Positions 24,256 to 32,735 of a DNA stretch of 64,000 nucleotides are shown piece by piece; position 1 is the first letter of the stretch; every line of letters begins with the position of its first letter. Position numbers and translations under genes: made by a program. Source of the DNA: Ethanoligenens harbinense YUAN-3. GTDB lineage: Bacteria; Bacillota; Clostridia; Oscillospirales; Ethanoligenentaceae. Where the stretch lies: the NCBI RefSeq assembly GCF_000178115.2, contig NC_014828.1, positions 1,705,310 to 1,769,309 on the forward strand. Reading direction: 5' to 3'. The notes under the pieces are model-generated. The model saw only the letters and a list, made by a program, of their open reading frames with translations, did not search any database and was not told the origin of the DNA.

Positions 24256-25522
24256 CGTCATCTTCGGAGCCCCCAAGAACCTGCTCAGGCTGCTTTCCAG
24301 CGCGCAGTCCGCAAACGGCGTCACCGCACAGGTGGCTGCAAACGGTCTGGTCACGCTTTCCGGCACCGCCACGGCGGATACCACCATTACCCTGCCCGTA
24401 AACGCAGTCACACTCGGCACGGGTGCCTACACCGCCTCGCTTACCGCCAAAAACGGCTATGCGACCGGAACGGTGACGGCGGCCATAACGCAGACGGCGC
24501 AAGCTACACAGGTCATAACCAATGGTAATTTCGCCACGTCAAGCAATAATCTGGCGACGGGATTTGCAGTAGGACATGGGGTAGCAGTATCTTGCACAAA
24601 TAACACACAGACATTTAGAGCGACTGCACAGAGTGGCCAGCTTGATATGTACAATTATCCATATTTATCAGGTCATAAATATTTCATACGCTGTTATGTG
24701 CAGGCTACATCTACGAGCGTAGTCCTATACGCCCAAAATGGTACTGCCGTTACTCATCCAGGTGACGGAAAGTATGAGCCATTGTCATGCATAGTAACAG
24801 TAACGGTTTCAAATTTTTATGCGGTTATTGTCGACAGAAGAACATCCGGATGGGACAACATCTCCGTCCAATCCTTCATGGCTATTGACATGGGAACCGA
24901 TGCATCCAACCCGCTTTACAATCTCGCCGCCGCCCAGATGGCGGCATTGTTTCCGTCGTATTTCGATGGCGCCAAAGCCGTTACACTACCCAATCCATTC
25001 GCGACCGTATCCGTCGGTAGCCCCGCCACGTTCACCGCACAATCCGGGCAGTCCATTCCGTCCGTGCAGATTTCTATTCCGGCCGGCACAGCCTGCTCGC
25101 AATATGCGGTGGGTCTGCAGGTCGAATCCGGAAGCACGGCGACCGGATGGGTGTCCCCCGGTACACAGGGCGTCATTTTCTACCCCGCCGAGGGTGAAAC
25201 CGGCACCATCACCAACACCGGAAATGTGGACGCCTATCCGATCATCACCATCACCGGCGCGTGCGCCAACCCATCCGTGACCAATGACACGACCGGGGAG
25301 AGCATCTCCGTCAACCTCGCCCTTGGCAGCACGGACACGCTCGTCATCGACTGCCGCCCCGCCACGCGCGGCTGTTACCTCAACGGCACGCTGGCGTTCG
25401 GCATCAAGCAGGAACTTGGGTGGATACACTGCCCGCCGGGTGACAATGTGCTGACGTTCGCCCGCAACGGCTACGACACCAAGCGCCACTGCACCGTCAG
25501 CCTGCAAGGGAGGTATCTGTAA
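24245..25522 (+). CDS. Distal tail protein (Dit-like) with inserted low-GC domain
   Basis: Protein of 425 residues, started by ATG behind GGGAGGATA. The C-terminal part (SINV-like SISVNLALGSTDTLVIDCRPATRGCYLNGTLA, then GWIHCPPGDNVLTFARNGYD) is the Dit signature of Gram-positive siphophages, which joins the tail tube to the baseplate. Residues of about 95-215 (ITNGNFATSSNNLATGFAVG, YPYLSGHKYFIRCYVQAT, WDNISVQSFMAIDMG) form a beta-sandwich-like module resembling carbohydrate-binding inserts in evolved Dits. This module is encoded by clearly AT-richer DNA than its surroundings, a sign of recent exchange. Confidence 0.75.
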   Translation: MLHDVIFGAPKNLLRLLSSAQSANGVTAQVAANGLVTLSGTATADTTITLPVNAVTLGTGAYTASLTAKNGYATGTVTAAITQTAQATQVITNGNFATSSNNLATGFAVGHGVAVSCTNNTQTFRATAQSGQLDMYNYPYLSGHKYFIRCYVQATSTSVVLYAQNGTAVTHPGDGKYEPLSCIVTVTVSNFYAVIVDRRTSGWDNISVQSFMAIDMGTDASNPLYNLAAAQMAALFPSYFDGAKAVTLPNPFATVSVGSPATFTAQSGQSIPSVQISIPAGTACSQYAVGLQVESGSTATGWVSPGTQGVIFYPAEGETGTITNTGNVDAYPIITITGACANPSVTNDTTGESISVNLALGSTDTLVIDCRPATRGCYLNGTLAFGIKQELGWIHCPPGDNVLTFARNGYDTKRHCTVSLQGRYL

Positions 25523-26577
25523 TGTACGTCAAGCTCTTTGACCGCAGCCACATACAGCTCGACGAGCTGTACCAGTTCAGCCCGCCGAAATACGGCTGGA
25601 CACTGAACGACATCGACACCATGGCGCTGGACATTGCGCTGTCCGACCCCAAATGCACGCCCGCCAACATGCAGCTCGGCAACCATCTTGAATATGCGGC
25701 GGACGACGGCACGCCCATCTGGGGCGGATATATCGCCGGGCACAGCTTCGACGACGCCAAGCTGACCCTCAACTGTGTGGATTACAATGCCCTGCTCAAA
25801 TACCGCCGCCTGCGCGCCAAACAGTACGCCACGATGGACTATGGCATACTCAACCGCCAGCTCATCGACGACGCGCAGGCCGCGCGCCCGGATTACCCCA
25901 TCGGGCTGACCGGGTACTCCATCGCCGCCGGAGCCATCGACACCACGCGCGAGGTCAAGGCGACCGACCTGCTGCTTGCCAAGCTCAAAGACATCAACGC
26001 CGACGCCAACTATGACTATTGGATGGACGAGGCCCGTGTCTATCACTTCGCCCTGCGGCGCGGGGCGGACAAGCCGCAGTATGTGCTCGAATACGGCGGC
26101 GAGGCGGACAACATCATCGCCGCGCCCACGCTGGCACGGGATATCCTCAACCTCGCCAACGACGTCTACGCCGAAAGCACCGTGACCGACGATAGCAACA
26201 ACAGCACGACCATCACCAGCGAACAGCAGGACGCATCCAGCCAGTCCACCTACGGCCTGTATGAGGGCACGTTCAGCCCCAATGACGGCGTAACCGATCA
26301 ATCCACGCTGGATACGCAGACGCAGGCGGCGCTTGCATTGGACAGCGCTCCGGCGGACAGCATCACCCTCACCTGCACCGACGGCACGCTCTGCCCGTTT
26401 GACGATCTCGCCATCGGCGACCGCGTGACTCTGCATCTCGCGCCCTACTTCGACTACACCGCCAGCGTGCGGGTGCTGCGCATGGTGCAGGATGACGACA
26501 AACAGACGCGCGAGATCACCGTGGGCAGCGTGGTATATAAGCCGCAAGGCCCGCAGCGCCGCGCTTACGCCGGATAA
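25522..26577 (+). CDS. Phage baseplate hub / tail-associated protein (Tal N-terminal-like)
   Basis: Protein of 351 residues, overlapping the previous stop in TAATG. VKLFDRSHIQLDELYQFSPPKYGWTLNDIDTMALDIAL, WGGYIAGHSFDDAKLTLNCVDYNALLKYRR, and a central LTGYSIAAGAIDTTREVKATDLLLAKLKDI are typical of gp27-like hub proteins (ReqiPepy6 gp37-like family). The C-terminal FDDLAIGDRVTLHLAPYFDYTASVRVLRM is the second hub barrel. No peptidase or lysozyme domain follows, so this is a minimal hub. Confidence 0.82.
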   Translation: MYVKLFDRSHIQLDELYQFSPPKYGWTLNDIDTMALDIALSDPKCTPANMQLGNHLEYAADDGTPIWGGYIAGHSFDDAKLTLNCVDYNALLKYRRLRAKQYATMDYGILNRQLIDDAQAARPDYPIGLTGYSIAAGAIDTTREVKATDLLLAKLKDINADANYDYWMDEARVYHFALRRGADKPQYVLEYGGEADNIIAAPTLARDILNLANDVYAESTVTDDSNNSTTITSEQQDASSQSTYGLYEGTFSPNDGVTDQSTLDTQTQAALALDSAPADSITLTCTDGTLCPFDDLAIGDRVTLHLAPYFDYTASVRVLRMVQDDDKQTREITVGSVVYKPQGPQRRAYAG

Positions 26578-26590
26578 GGAGGACTATTTC

Positions 26591-27319
26591 ATGGCAAACC
26601 GCACCCAATTTTTCAGCGACGGTACGACCGTCTACGGCGCGTCGGACTTCATCGCGCCAATGAACGCGCTCACCACCAGCGGCATTATCGGCGGCTATCA
26701 GGTTACGGCCCCGTCATCCGGCATGACAGTCAACGTCGCGGCGGGCAGCGCCATCCTGAATGGTGTGCTGACGACCGACGACACCACGCAGGCCGTTCCC
26801 GTTCCCACCAACACCGGCGGAAACGCACGCACCGACGCCATCGTGCTGCAAATCGACGCCACCGCCATGACCACGACCGTCGTCGATGTTCCCGGCGCCA
26901 CCACGGAGGCAGCCAACCAGATTCTGCTGGCGGTCGTCACGGTGCCCGCCGGGGCAAGCAGCATCGTGGCCGGAAACATCGACGGCAGCGGGCGCGTTTA
27001 CGCCGGGCTGGACAACCCCTTCGCGGCGGTAGCATCCGCTTCGCTGGGGTCCAACGGCTATGTGCTGCTGGGGAACGGTCTGGCACTGCAATGGGGCACA
27101 CTCTCGCTTGGCGCTTTCCCCGCTTACACGGATGTATCTTTCCCGCAGGCATTTAGCGCCGTGCCGTTTACCATCGTGGCCACCATGGAGGACAGCGCAC
27201 CGTATGCCGTATCCACCGCCGTGTGGACGGCAACCAAATTTACGGCAATCCAGGCGGATAGCGTGGCGCACCTTGTACACTGGTTCGCCATCGGCCCGAT
27301 GACGGTGGCAAGGATGTGA
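26591..27319 (+). CDS. Short tail fibre / receptor-binding protein
   Basis: Protein of 242 residues behind AAGGAGGACTATTTC. The N-terminal part (GASDFIAPMNALTTSGIIGGYQVTAPSSGMTVNVAAGSAILNGV) is a common baseplate-bound module of Clostridial phages. The C-terminal domain begins GSNGYVLLGNGLALQWGTLSLG and continues FPQAFSAVPFTIVATMED, the gp53-like fibre tip that binds the cell surface. It is short for a fibre, in keeping with the small tail encoded here. Confidence 0.82.
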   Translation: MANRTQFFSDGTTVYGASDFIAPMNALTTSGIIGGYQVTAPSSGMTVNVAAGSAILNGVLTTDDTTQAVPVPTNTGGNARTDAIVLQIDATAMTTTVVDVPGATTEAANQILLAVVTVPAGASSIVAGNIDGSGRVYAGLDNPFAAVASASLGSNGYVLLGNGLALQWGTLSLGAFPAYTDVSFPQAFSAVPFTIVATMEDSAPYAVSTAVWTATKFTAIQADSVAHLVHWFAIGPMTVARM

Positions 27320-27364
27320 TTCACATGCATTATACAGGCAGACCGCCGCAAAAGGAGGAATGAC

Positions 27365-28540
27365 ATGCAAAGAAAAATTTTATGTGCCGCTGCCCTGCTG
27401 GCCGCCGTGTTTCTGCTGGCCACGCCCGCATGGGCGTCTATGCCTGCCGCAGGCACTGCGTACTGCCACGGCGTGGATATCTATCACGGAACAAGCGACA
27501 ACGGACAGATCAATTGGAACAGACTGGCGCAAACACAGAATTTCGTCTACATAAAAACCGACGAAGGCATATCGTATGTGGACAGAATGTGGACGGTCAA
27601 CCGCACCGCAGCAGCCGCTCACGGCATGGCATGGGGGCCGTATCACTTCCTGCGTCTTAACAGCGACCCCGTGGAACAGGCAGACAGTTTCTGGGCGCGC
27701 ATCCGGGGCACCGGATATTCTCTTGTTCCTGCCGTAGATGTAGAAAGCTACGACGGACAACAGAGTGCCGCCTCCATGCGGCAGATCATCCGGGTATTCA
27801 TCACGGAGTTTCAGCGCGTTTCCGGCATCACACCAGTGCTCTACACCTACACGGCCTACGCCAATGACATCCTGCACGGGCAGTTTTCCGATCTGCTGCT
27901 CTGGCTGGCCGATTACCGGGGCTATGCCGGAGATGTGGTCGGCTGGGGGGCATGGGATGCCTGGCAGTACAGCGAGCGGGGGCAGATAGACGCCATTGCC
28001 AACGGCAAAGTCGATCTGGACTATGCCACGGCGGAAATCTTCCTGGCTGCGCCGGCAGCCGCCATTGCCAACCGACCCGTGCCTGCGCCGTCCTGTGAAG
28101 CGTCGGACTACTACGAGGTTCCAAGCCTGCCACAGGCCCCCAACAGCCGTGCCGGGGCGGATTTCTACATCCGGGACCGGGATGGCGCACGCATCAGCAG
28201 CCACCAGGTAGACGCAGGTGACCCGCTCATCATCCTGTCGGTGGATTACGCCACGCAGCTCACCGAGGTGCTGTATCCCAACTACGCCGCCGACGGCTGG
28301 TTTCACGGCTATATCGTCAATGACGAGGCACACCTGCATAACACCGGCTGGCGCCAGTGGAAAAATGGCAGGTCGGACGAGCCCGCATATACTGTAGATG
28401 GCGAATATATGGGCACGCTCAGCCCATATGAACACGCCACGATCCTGAAACGCTGCGCAGACGGGCGCACACTTCTTCTGTACGACACCGCCCGCGGGAG
28501 CGAAACCAAAAGCGGATACGTTCGGTATCCCGGAAAATAA
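27365..28540 (+). CDS. Secreted GH25 lysozyme (endolysin)
   Basis: Muramidase of 391 residues. A signal peptide or signal-anchor (RKILCAAALLAAVFLLATPAWA) precedes the GH25 domain with GVDIYHGTSDNGQINW, FVYIKTDEG, YSLVPAVDVESYDG (acidic catalytic residues) and DAWQYSERGQIDAIANGKVDLDYA. Residues of about 245-391 form two SH3-like wall-binding repeats (FYIRDRDGARISSHQVDAGDPL and EYMGTLSPYEHATIL). AAAAGGAGGAATGAC precedes the ATG. Endolysins usually lack a signal peptide; this one could leave the cell without the holin. Confidence 0.92.
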   Translation: MQRKILCAAALLAAVFLLATPAWASMPAAGTAYCHGVDIYHGTSDNGQINWNRLAQTQNFVYIKTDEGISYVDRMWTVNRTAAAAHGMAWGPYHFLRLNSDPVEQADSFWARIRGTGYSLVPAVDVESYDGQQSAASMRQIIRVFITEFQRVSGITPVLYTYTAYANDILHGQFSDLLLWLADYRGYAGDVVGWGAWDAWQYSERGQIDAIANGKVDLDYATAEIFLAAPAAAIANRPVPAPSCEASDYYEVPSLPQAPNSRAGADFYIRDRDGARISSHQVDAGDPLIILSVDYATQLTEVLYPNYAADGWFHGYIVNDEAHLHNTGWRQWKNGRSDEPAYTVDGEYMGTLSPYEHATILKRCADGRTLLLYDTARGSETKSGYVRYPGK

Positions 28541-28552
28541 GGAGGATTGTTT

Positions 28553-28831
28553 ATGAAAAACGCCATTCAAAGCCTGCTTTTGGACAAGTCGTTTTGGGCA
28601 GCCGTCATTTCTCTTGTCACATCCATCCTGATTGCTTACAATGTGCCGCAGGGAAGCATCGAGCAAATCACCGCCATTATTGCGGCAGCCGGCACCTTTA
28701 TCGCATATATTGTCTCCAACGGCATCCTGTCCGCGGCTCGAATCAGAGCCGACGCCCAAATCAGAACCGCAGAGATTGCCAAAGGTATACAGAACACGGA
28801 GGCTCGCACATGCCGCACCAATACACGCTAA
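28553..28831 (+). CDS. Putative holin
   Basis: Membrane protein of 92 residues with two helices (KSFWAAVISLVTSILIAYNV and EQITAIIAAAGTFIAYIVSN) and a charged C-terminal helix. Size, topology and position right after the lysozyme gene fit a phage holin that permeabilises the membrane. GGAGG lies eight bases before the ATG. It overlaps the next gene by 22 bases. Confidence 0.75.
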   Translation: MKNAIQSLLLDKSFWAAVISLVTSILIAYNVPQGSIEQITAIIAAAGTFIAYIVSNGILSAARIRADAQIRTAEIAKGIQNTEARTCRTNTR

Positions 28832-29592
28832 AAAAAGATCCTGAAGACTTGCGCGACTTTAAATTCTCCGCACTGGCACCGGTTACCATTCTGCACGACA
28901 CCGACTACACCGCCAAATTTCCGCCCGTCTGGGATCAGGGGCAGCTCGGCAGCTGCCAGAGCCACGCCATCGACGCCATCGACGCCTATATCAAGGGCTA
29001 TGCGTTCACGCCGTCCCACCTGTTCGAATATTATAATGTCCGCGTCCTTGAGAACACGGTCAACCAAGACGCGGGTGGCAACCTGCGCGACACCTGTGCG
29101 GCTCTGGCCAAAAATGGCGTGTGCGACGCGACCATTTGGCCGTATGACATCTCCAAGTTTGCCATAAAGCCCCCACAGGCGGCTTATAACAACGCCAATT
29201 TCGACAACGACAGAATCTACACCTACTACCGCGTATCCGGCATCGACCAGATCCGGCAGGCACTTTCCGCCGGGCACACGCCGCTCATCGGCATCCGGAT
29301 ATACGAAAATTTTGAGTCGCAAACCACGCTGAGCACCGGTATCATTCCCGCGCCGCGCGGCGCGCTCCTGGGCGGTCATGCACTGGTCATCGTCGGGCAC
29401 CATGACGAGCCGGCAAGCGGTTGCAAGGCCAAAGAGTTCATTCAGCATGTTTTCTTTAAAAAATCCACGGGCAATGTCAAGATCCGCAACAGTTGGGGCA
29501 CCGGAATCGGGCTGAGCAGCAGCGGATATTTTCAGGCAACCTATGAGGTATTGGAGCAGTTGCTCATGGACATTTGGGTAATTGTTTCCTGA
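28810..29592 (+). CDS. Papain-like C1-family cysteine peptidase
   Basis: Peptidase-like protein of 260 residues. The papain triad is visible: Gln and Cys in WDQGQLGSCQSHAID (about 44-58), His in LLGGHALVIVGHHDE, and Asn in VKIRNSWGTGIG. There is no propeptide or signal sequence. It is the last gene of the phage-like cluster, overlaps the holin gene, and has GGAGG before its ATG. C1 peptidases are unusual in phage lysis modules. It may cleave wall peptides, a host inhibitor, or a structural protein; these are guesses. Confidence 0.85.
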   Translation: MPHQYTLKKDPEDLRDFKFSALAPVTILHDTDYTAKFPPVWDQGQLGSCQSHAIDAIDAYIKGYAFTPSHLFEYYNVRVLENTVNQDAGGNLRDTCAALAKNGVCDATIWPYDISKFAIKPPQAAYNNANFDNDRIYTYYRVSGIDQIRQALSAGHTPLIGIRIYENFESQTTLSTGIIPAPRGALLGGHALVIVGHHDEPASGCKAKEFIQHVFFKKSTGNVKIRNSWGTGIGLSSSGYFQATYEVLEQLLMDIWVIVS

Positions 29593-29617
29593 AATTCGCC
29601 CGGCGCGGCATAAAAGA

Positions 29618-29659
29618 CGGGGGCCTCCCTCTTTGCAGAGCAGAGGTTCCCGCTTTTTT
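29618..29659 (+). terminator. Terminator at the end of the phage-like cluster
   Basis: CGGG-GG-CCTC pairs with GAGG-TT-CCCG around a 15-base loop that can itself fold, followed by CTTTTTTA. It lies 25 bases past the peptidase stop and marks the right edge of the cluster. Confidence 0.75.
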
Positions 29660-29695
29660 ATGCATCATAATCGAGCCAATCGGGTATAAAATCTG

Positions 29696-29724
29696 TTGAA
29701 TTTGACAAAAGGATGTTCTATAAT
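29696..29724 (+). promoter_or_regulatory. Promoter of ureE-like gene
   Basis: TTGAAT (29696-29701), 17-base spacer, TATAAT (29719-29724). A TTGACA at 29702 is too close to the -10 element to serve. Confidence 0.65.
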
Positions 29725-29831
29725 GGGTACAACCGGTCGAACGTCGGCAGCCAATTGGCTTCGGCTGTCCTCGTCTGCATGGATCCGGAATCTATATCTT
29801 TCAAGAACACGAAAACAGGGGGGACGTTTCC

Positions 29832-30275
29832 ATGTTTTCTACCGGCGTTGAAGGAAACCTGTCTCACTTTGAAACACATGGCCGAGAAATCGATTATGCT
29901 CTGATCGAATGGTTCGACGCAAGCAAGCATGTTCTGCGCCTGCCCACACAGGCCGGGCGGGAAATCGGTATCCGCAAACCGGAAGGCGCCGCTCTGCGCG
30001 ACGGCGATGTGTTGTACCATGATGAAAACCTCGTCATCGCGGTACGCATCCGGCGCTGTTCCGTCCTTCGCGTCCGCCTGCACGACCCCGTGCAGGCAGC
30101 CCGGCTGGGGTATGAGTTGGGAAACCGCCACCTGCCTATTTCCATTACAAAGGATGTGCTGGAAGTACCGTTTGACGAACCCACCGAGCAGCATCTGGTA
30201 AAACTCGGCTTCTTGCCTGAGCGGGCGGAATGCATCTTCCGGGGGCATATGCCTTCGCATCATCACCACGAATAG
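29832..30275 (+). CDS. UreE-like metallochaperone, without urease genes
   Basis: Nickel-binding urease accessory protein type, 147 residues. The C-terminal domain is clear: AARLGYELGNRHLPISI, LEVPFDEPTEQHLVKLGF and FRGHMPSHHHH, where the conserved His in GNRHLPI and the His-rich tail bind nickel. The N-terminal RKPEGAALRDGDVLYHDENLVIAV matches the peptide-binding domain. No ureABC or ureFGD lies within 30 kb on either side in this window. It may serve a distant urease or another nickel enzyme such as hydrogenase. AGGGGGGAC precedes the ATG; it has its own promoter and terminator. Confidence 0.85.
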   Translation: MFSTGVEGNLSHFETHGREIDYALIEWFDASKHVLRLPTQAGREIGIRKPEGAALRDGDVLYHDENLVIAVRIRRCSVLRVRLHDPVQAARLGYELGNRHLPISITKDVLEVPFDEPTEQHLVKLGFLPERAECIFRGHMPSHHHHE

Positions 30276-30282
30276 ACACGCC

Positions 30283-30315
30283 GCGGAGGAAGTTTTCTTT
30301 CCTCCGCTTTTTTTT
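30283..30315 (+). terminator. Terminator of the ureE-like gene
   Basis: GCGGAGGAAG pairs with TTTCCTCCGC (one G-T pair), followed by eight T's. Confidence 0.9.
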
Positions 30316-30327
30316 GCGCGGATTTTA

Positions 30328-30336
30328 TGATACAAT
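30328..30336 (+). promoter_or_regulatory. Extended -10 promoter of cdaA-cdaR
   Basis: TGATACAAT is an extended -10 element (TACAAT at 30331-30336). The -35 region is T-rich and poor. The leader to cdaA would be about 150 bases. Confidence 0.5.
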
Positions 30337-30492
30337 AAAATAAACGCCTGCCGGTGCGGATTCGGTGAACCTGTTCGCACCCGTTTTATCGCAAAAAAGC
30401 GCTGTCCGCGCCGCGAGAGGGCGGCCGATTTTTTACGGCGGGCGGCATGCGCCGGCGTGCGCGTCCGGCATCTGGACAAAGGGTGCGCAGAA

Positions 30493-31356
30493 TTGATCAA
30501 TATCATTTACAGCGGGTTTCAGACGTTTTTCAGCGTCATGAAAACCTTTACCATCTGGGACGCGATCGATATCGCTCTGGTGGCTTTCATCATTTATAAA
30601 GGTATCCAGCTCGTGCGGGAAACACGCGCGGAGCAACTGGTAAAAGGGTTGCTGCTGCTTGTCATTGCCTATAATCTGTCACTCTGGCTCAATCTGAAAG
30701 CGATGTCGTTCCTGCTCGTCACGGTTGTGCAATTTGGATTTGTGGCAATCGTCGTGTTATTTCAGCCGGAGCTGCGCAGCGTGCTTGAGCATATGGGCAG
30801 CACCGGCATGGATAAATTCCGTGCGTTCGGTTTTGGCGGAAAAGAAACGGACAACTATACCAGAGAGGCCATCGACGCTGTCTGTTCTGCCGCCGGTATG
30901 CTGCAGAAAAACCGCATCGGCGCACTCATCCTGTTTGAGCGCAATACCAAACTGGGCGAGATCGCCAAAACCGGCACGCTGGTCAATGCCGACGTCAGTG
31001 CCGAATTAGTGGAAAACATTTTCTATCCCAAATCGCCGCTGCACGACGGCGCGATGATTATCCGCGGTGGACGGATCTTTGCCGCAGGCTGTTTCCTGCC
31101 TCTTTCTCAGAATCAGGAGATCAGCCGTGAGCTGGGCACCAGACACCGCGCGGCGCTCGGCATCAGCGAAAGTTCCGATGTACTGGTGGTCGTGGTTTCG
31201 GAAGAGACCGGGGTTATCTCTCTGGTAGAACGCGGTGTCATCAAGCGCAATCTGACGACAGACACGTTGCGCATCGCACTGGAGAACGGCCTGCTTTCGG
31301 AGACCGTCTCCAAAAAGTATGGGTTCACATCCGGATTCAAGGTGTTTCGAAAATGA
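30493..31356 (+). CDS. cdaA: Diadenylate cyclase CdaA
   Basis: Membrane enzyme that makes cyclic di-AMP from two ATP; about 287 residues. Three N-terminal helices (DIALVAFIIYKGI, VKGLLLLVIAYNLSLWL, FLLVTVVQFGFVAIVVLFQPELR) lead to the DAC domain with the catalytic SPLHDGAMIIRGGRI and ELGTRHRAALGISE motifs. The TTG start used here lies nine bases after AAAGGG; a GTG at 30457 and an ATG at 30538 are alternatives. It overlaps cdaR by four bases. The usual third gene, glmM, is absent. Confidence 0.93.
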   Translation: MINIIYSGFQTFFSVMKTFTIWDAIDIALVAFIIYKGIQLVRETRAEQLVKGLLLLVIAYNLSLWLNLKAMSFLLVTVVQFGFVAIVVLFQPELRSVLEHMGSTGMDKFRAFGFGGKETDNYTREAIDAVCSAAGMLQKNRIGALILFERNTKLGEIAKTGTLVNADVSAELVENIFYPKSPLHDGAMIIRGGRIFAAGCFLPLSQNQEISRELGTRHRAALGISESSDVLVVVVSEETGVISLVERGVIKRNLTTDTLRIALENGLLSETVSKKYGFTSGFKVFRK

Positions 31357-32603
31357 ATGACAAAGGCTTTTTTTACCGGCTGATGCATAACACCCTCTTT
31401 TTGCGTATCGTTTCGGTGGCAGCCGCTTTTGTCATCTGGTTCGTCGTGGTCGTCAGTGTCAGCCCGGGTTATACGCGCACCGTCTCGGGCATACCGGTCA
31501 CCATTGATACCAAAAGCGGTTTTCTGGCCGACGCGGGTCTTGGACTGGTGGATAAACTCAATCAGAATATCTCCATCGACGTATCCGGCCCCCGCACGAC
31601 CATCGGTCGACTGAGCGCAAAAGACTTCTCTGTTACGCCGGACGTCACGCCGGTCACCAAATCCGGCAGCTATACCCTGCAACTCAACGCTTCCCTGAAA
31701 ACGCCGGACAGCCAGATCCACATCCGCAGCATCTCCCCCAGCCAGATCCAGATCCGGTTCGACACGGTGGCATCCAAAACGTTCCCGGTGAACGTGCGGG
31801 TGCAGAACAGCAAGGTGGCAGACGGATATGTGATGGAAACCGCTACGGCGTCACCCAAAGAGATCATCGTTTCCGGGCCGTCCGCCGAGGTTGCGCAGGT
31901 CGCACAGGTGCGCGCGGATGTTGATATGGGCAATGGCGTCAATGCCACCTATAAAACCAAGGCCGGTCTCCAACTGATCGATGCGTCGGGCAGCGTGCTG
32001 AATCTGGCGCATGTCAAGCTCAGCGTATCCTCGGTATCGGTCACAGTGCCCGTTTTCAAAGCCGGCACCGTACCGCTCAAGGTGAACTTCAGCAACCTGC
32101 CGGCCGGGTTCGACACCAAAAACATGCAATACACCGTTTCCCCCGACATGTTGCATATTGCAGGCAGCGCGCAGGAAATCGACAGCCTGACTCAGATCAA
32201 TCTGGGCACCATTGATTTTCGCACTCTGTCCCTCACCAACAAGATCGTCCTGCCCGTGACGCTCACCGGCACCTTGCAAAATCTAGACAACCTTTCCAGC
32301 GCCACCGTCAGCATCGATCTGCTTGATACCGTTACACAGGCCGTAAACACACAGGATATACAGGTTGTCAACGTGCCATCAGGTTACCGCGTGCAGTTGC
32401 GCACAAAACAGATCAACGGCATCCAGCTCTATGGTCCGGCGGCACAGATGGCCACGCCCGCTGCCGTCACGGCTGTAGTCGATATGTCCACAGCACTCAA
32501 CGGCACCGGGCAGTATGTCGTGCCGGTCACCATCAGTACACCGTCCGGTTTCTGGGCAACCGGCAATTATACTGCCGTCGTCCAGGTGTCCAAAACCAAA
32601 TAA
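31353..32603 (+). CDS. cdaR: YbbR-domain protein CdaR, regulator of CdaA
   Basis: Membrane-anchored regulator of 416 residues. A single N-terminal helix (ILRIVSVAAAFVIWFVVVVSV-like, about 13-34) is followed by about four extracellular YbbR repeats; recurring marks are FPVNVRV-like strands, IIVSGPSAEVAQVAQVRADVDM and MLHIAGSAQEIDSLTQINLGTID. CdaR binds CdaA and tunes c-di-AMP output. The ATGA overlap with cdaA shows translational coupling. The length is typical for four repeats. Confidence 0.93.
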   Translation: MNDKGFFYRLMHNTLFLRIVSVAAAFVIWFVVVVSVSPGYTRTVSGIPVTIDTKSGFLADAGLGLVDKLNQNISIDVSGPRTTIGRLSAKDFSVTPDVTPVTKSGSYTLQLNASLKTPDSQIHIRSISPSQIQIRFDTVASKTFPVNVRVQNSKVADGYVMETATASPKEIIVSGPSAEVAQVAQVRADVDMGNGVNATYKTKAGLQLIDASGSVLNLAHVKLSVSSVSVTVPVFKAGTVPLKVNFSNLPAGFDTKNMQYTVSPDMLHIAGSAQEIDSLTQINLGTIDFRTLSLTNKIVLPVTLTGTLQNLDNLSSATVSIDLLDTVTQAVNTQDIQVVNVPSGYRVQLRTKQINGIQLYGPAAQMATPAAVTAVVDMSTALNGTGQYVVPVTISTPSGFWATGNYTAVVQVSKTK

Positions 32604-32635
32604 CCCGTCTGAACAGACGCGTACAACAGCAAGTC

Positions 32636-32668
32636 ATCGCGGCGGCAGAAAACCGCCGCGATTTTTTT
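32636..32668 (+). terminator. Terminator of cdaA-cdaR
   Basis: ATCGCGGCGG, loop CAGAAAA, CCGCCGCGAT, then a run of T's. Confidence 0.92.
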
Positions 32669-32735
32669 AGTCTGTCGAGAGATCGCGGCAGGCGCCCACA
32701 TCCCCTGCGGCCGCTATTTGCAAGAGGAGGAACCC

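Noticed and set aside
24245-26577. Possibility that the variable tail module is the target of a diversity-generating retroelement.
   Set aside because: No reverse transcriptase or template repeat is present in the window, and the AT-rich module lies inside the gene rather than at its 3' end.
14197-29831. Direct repeats at the two ends of the phage-like cluster that could be attachment sites.
   Set aside because: By eye I found no shared sequence longer than chance between the left and right flanks, and no tRNA gene; a computed repeat search would settle this.
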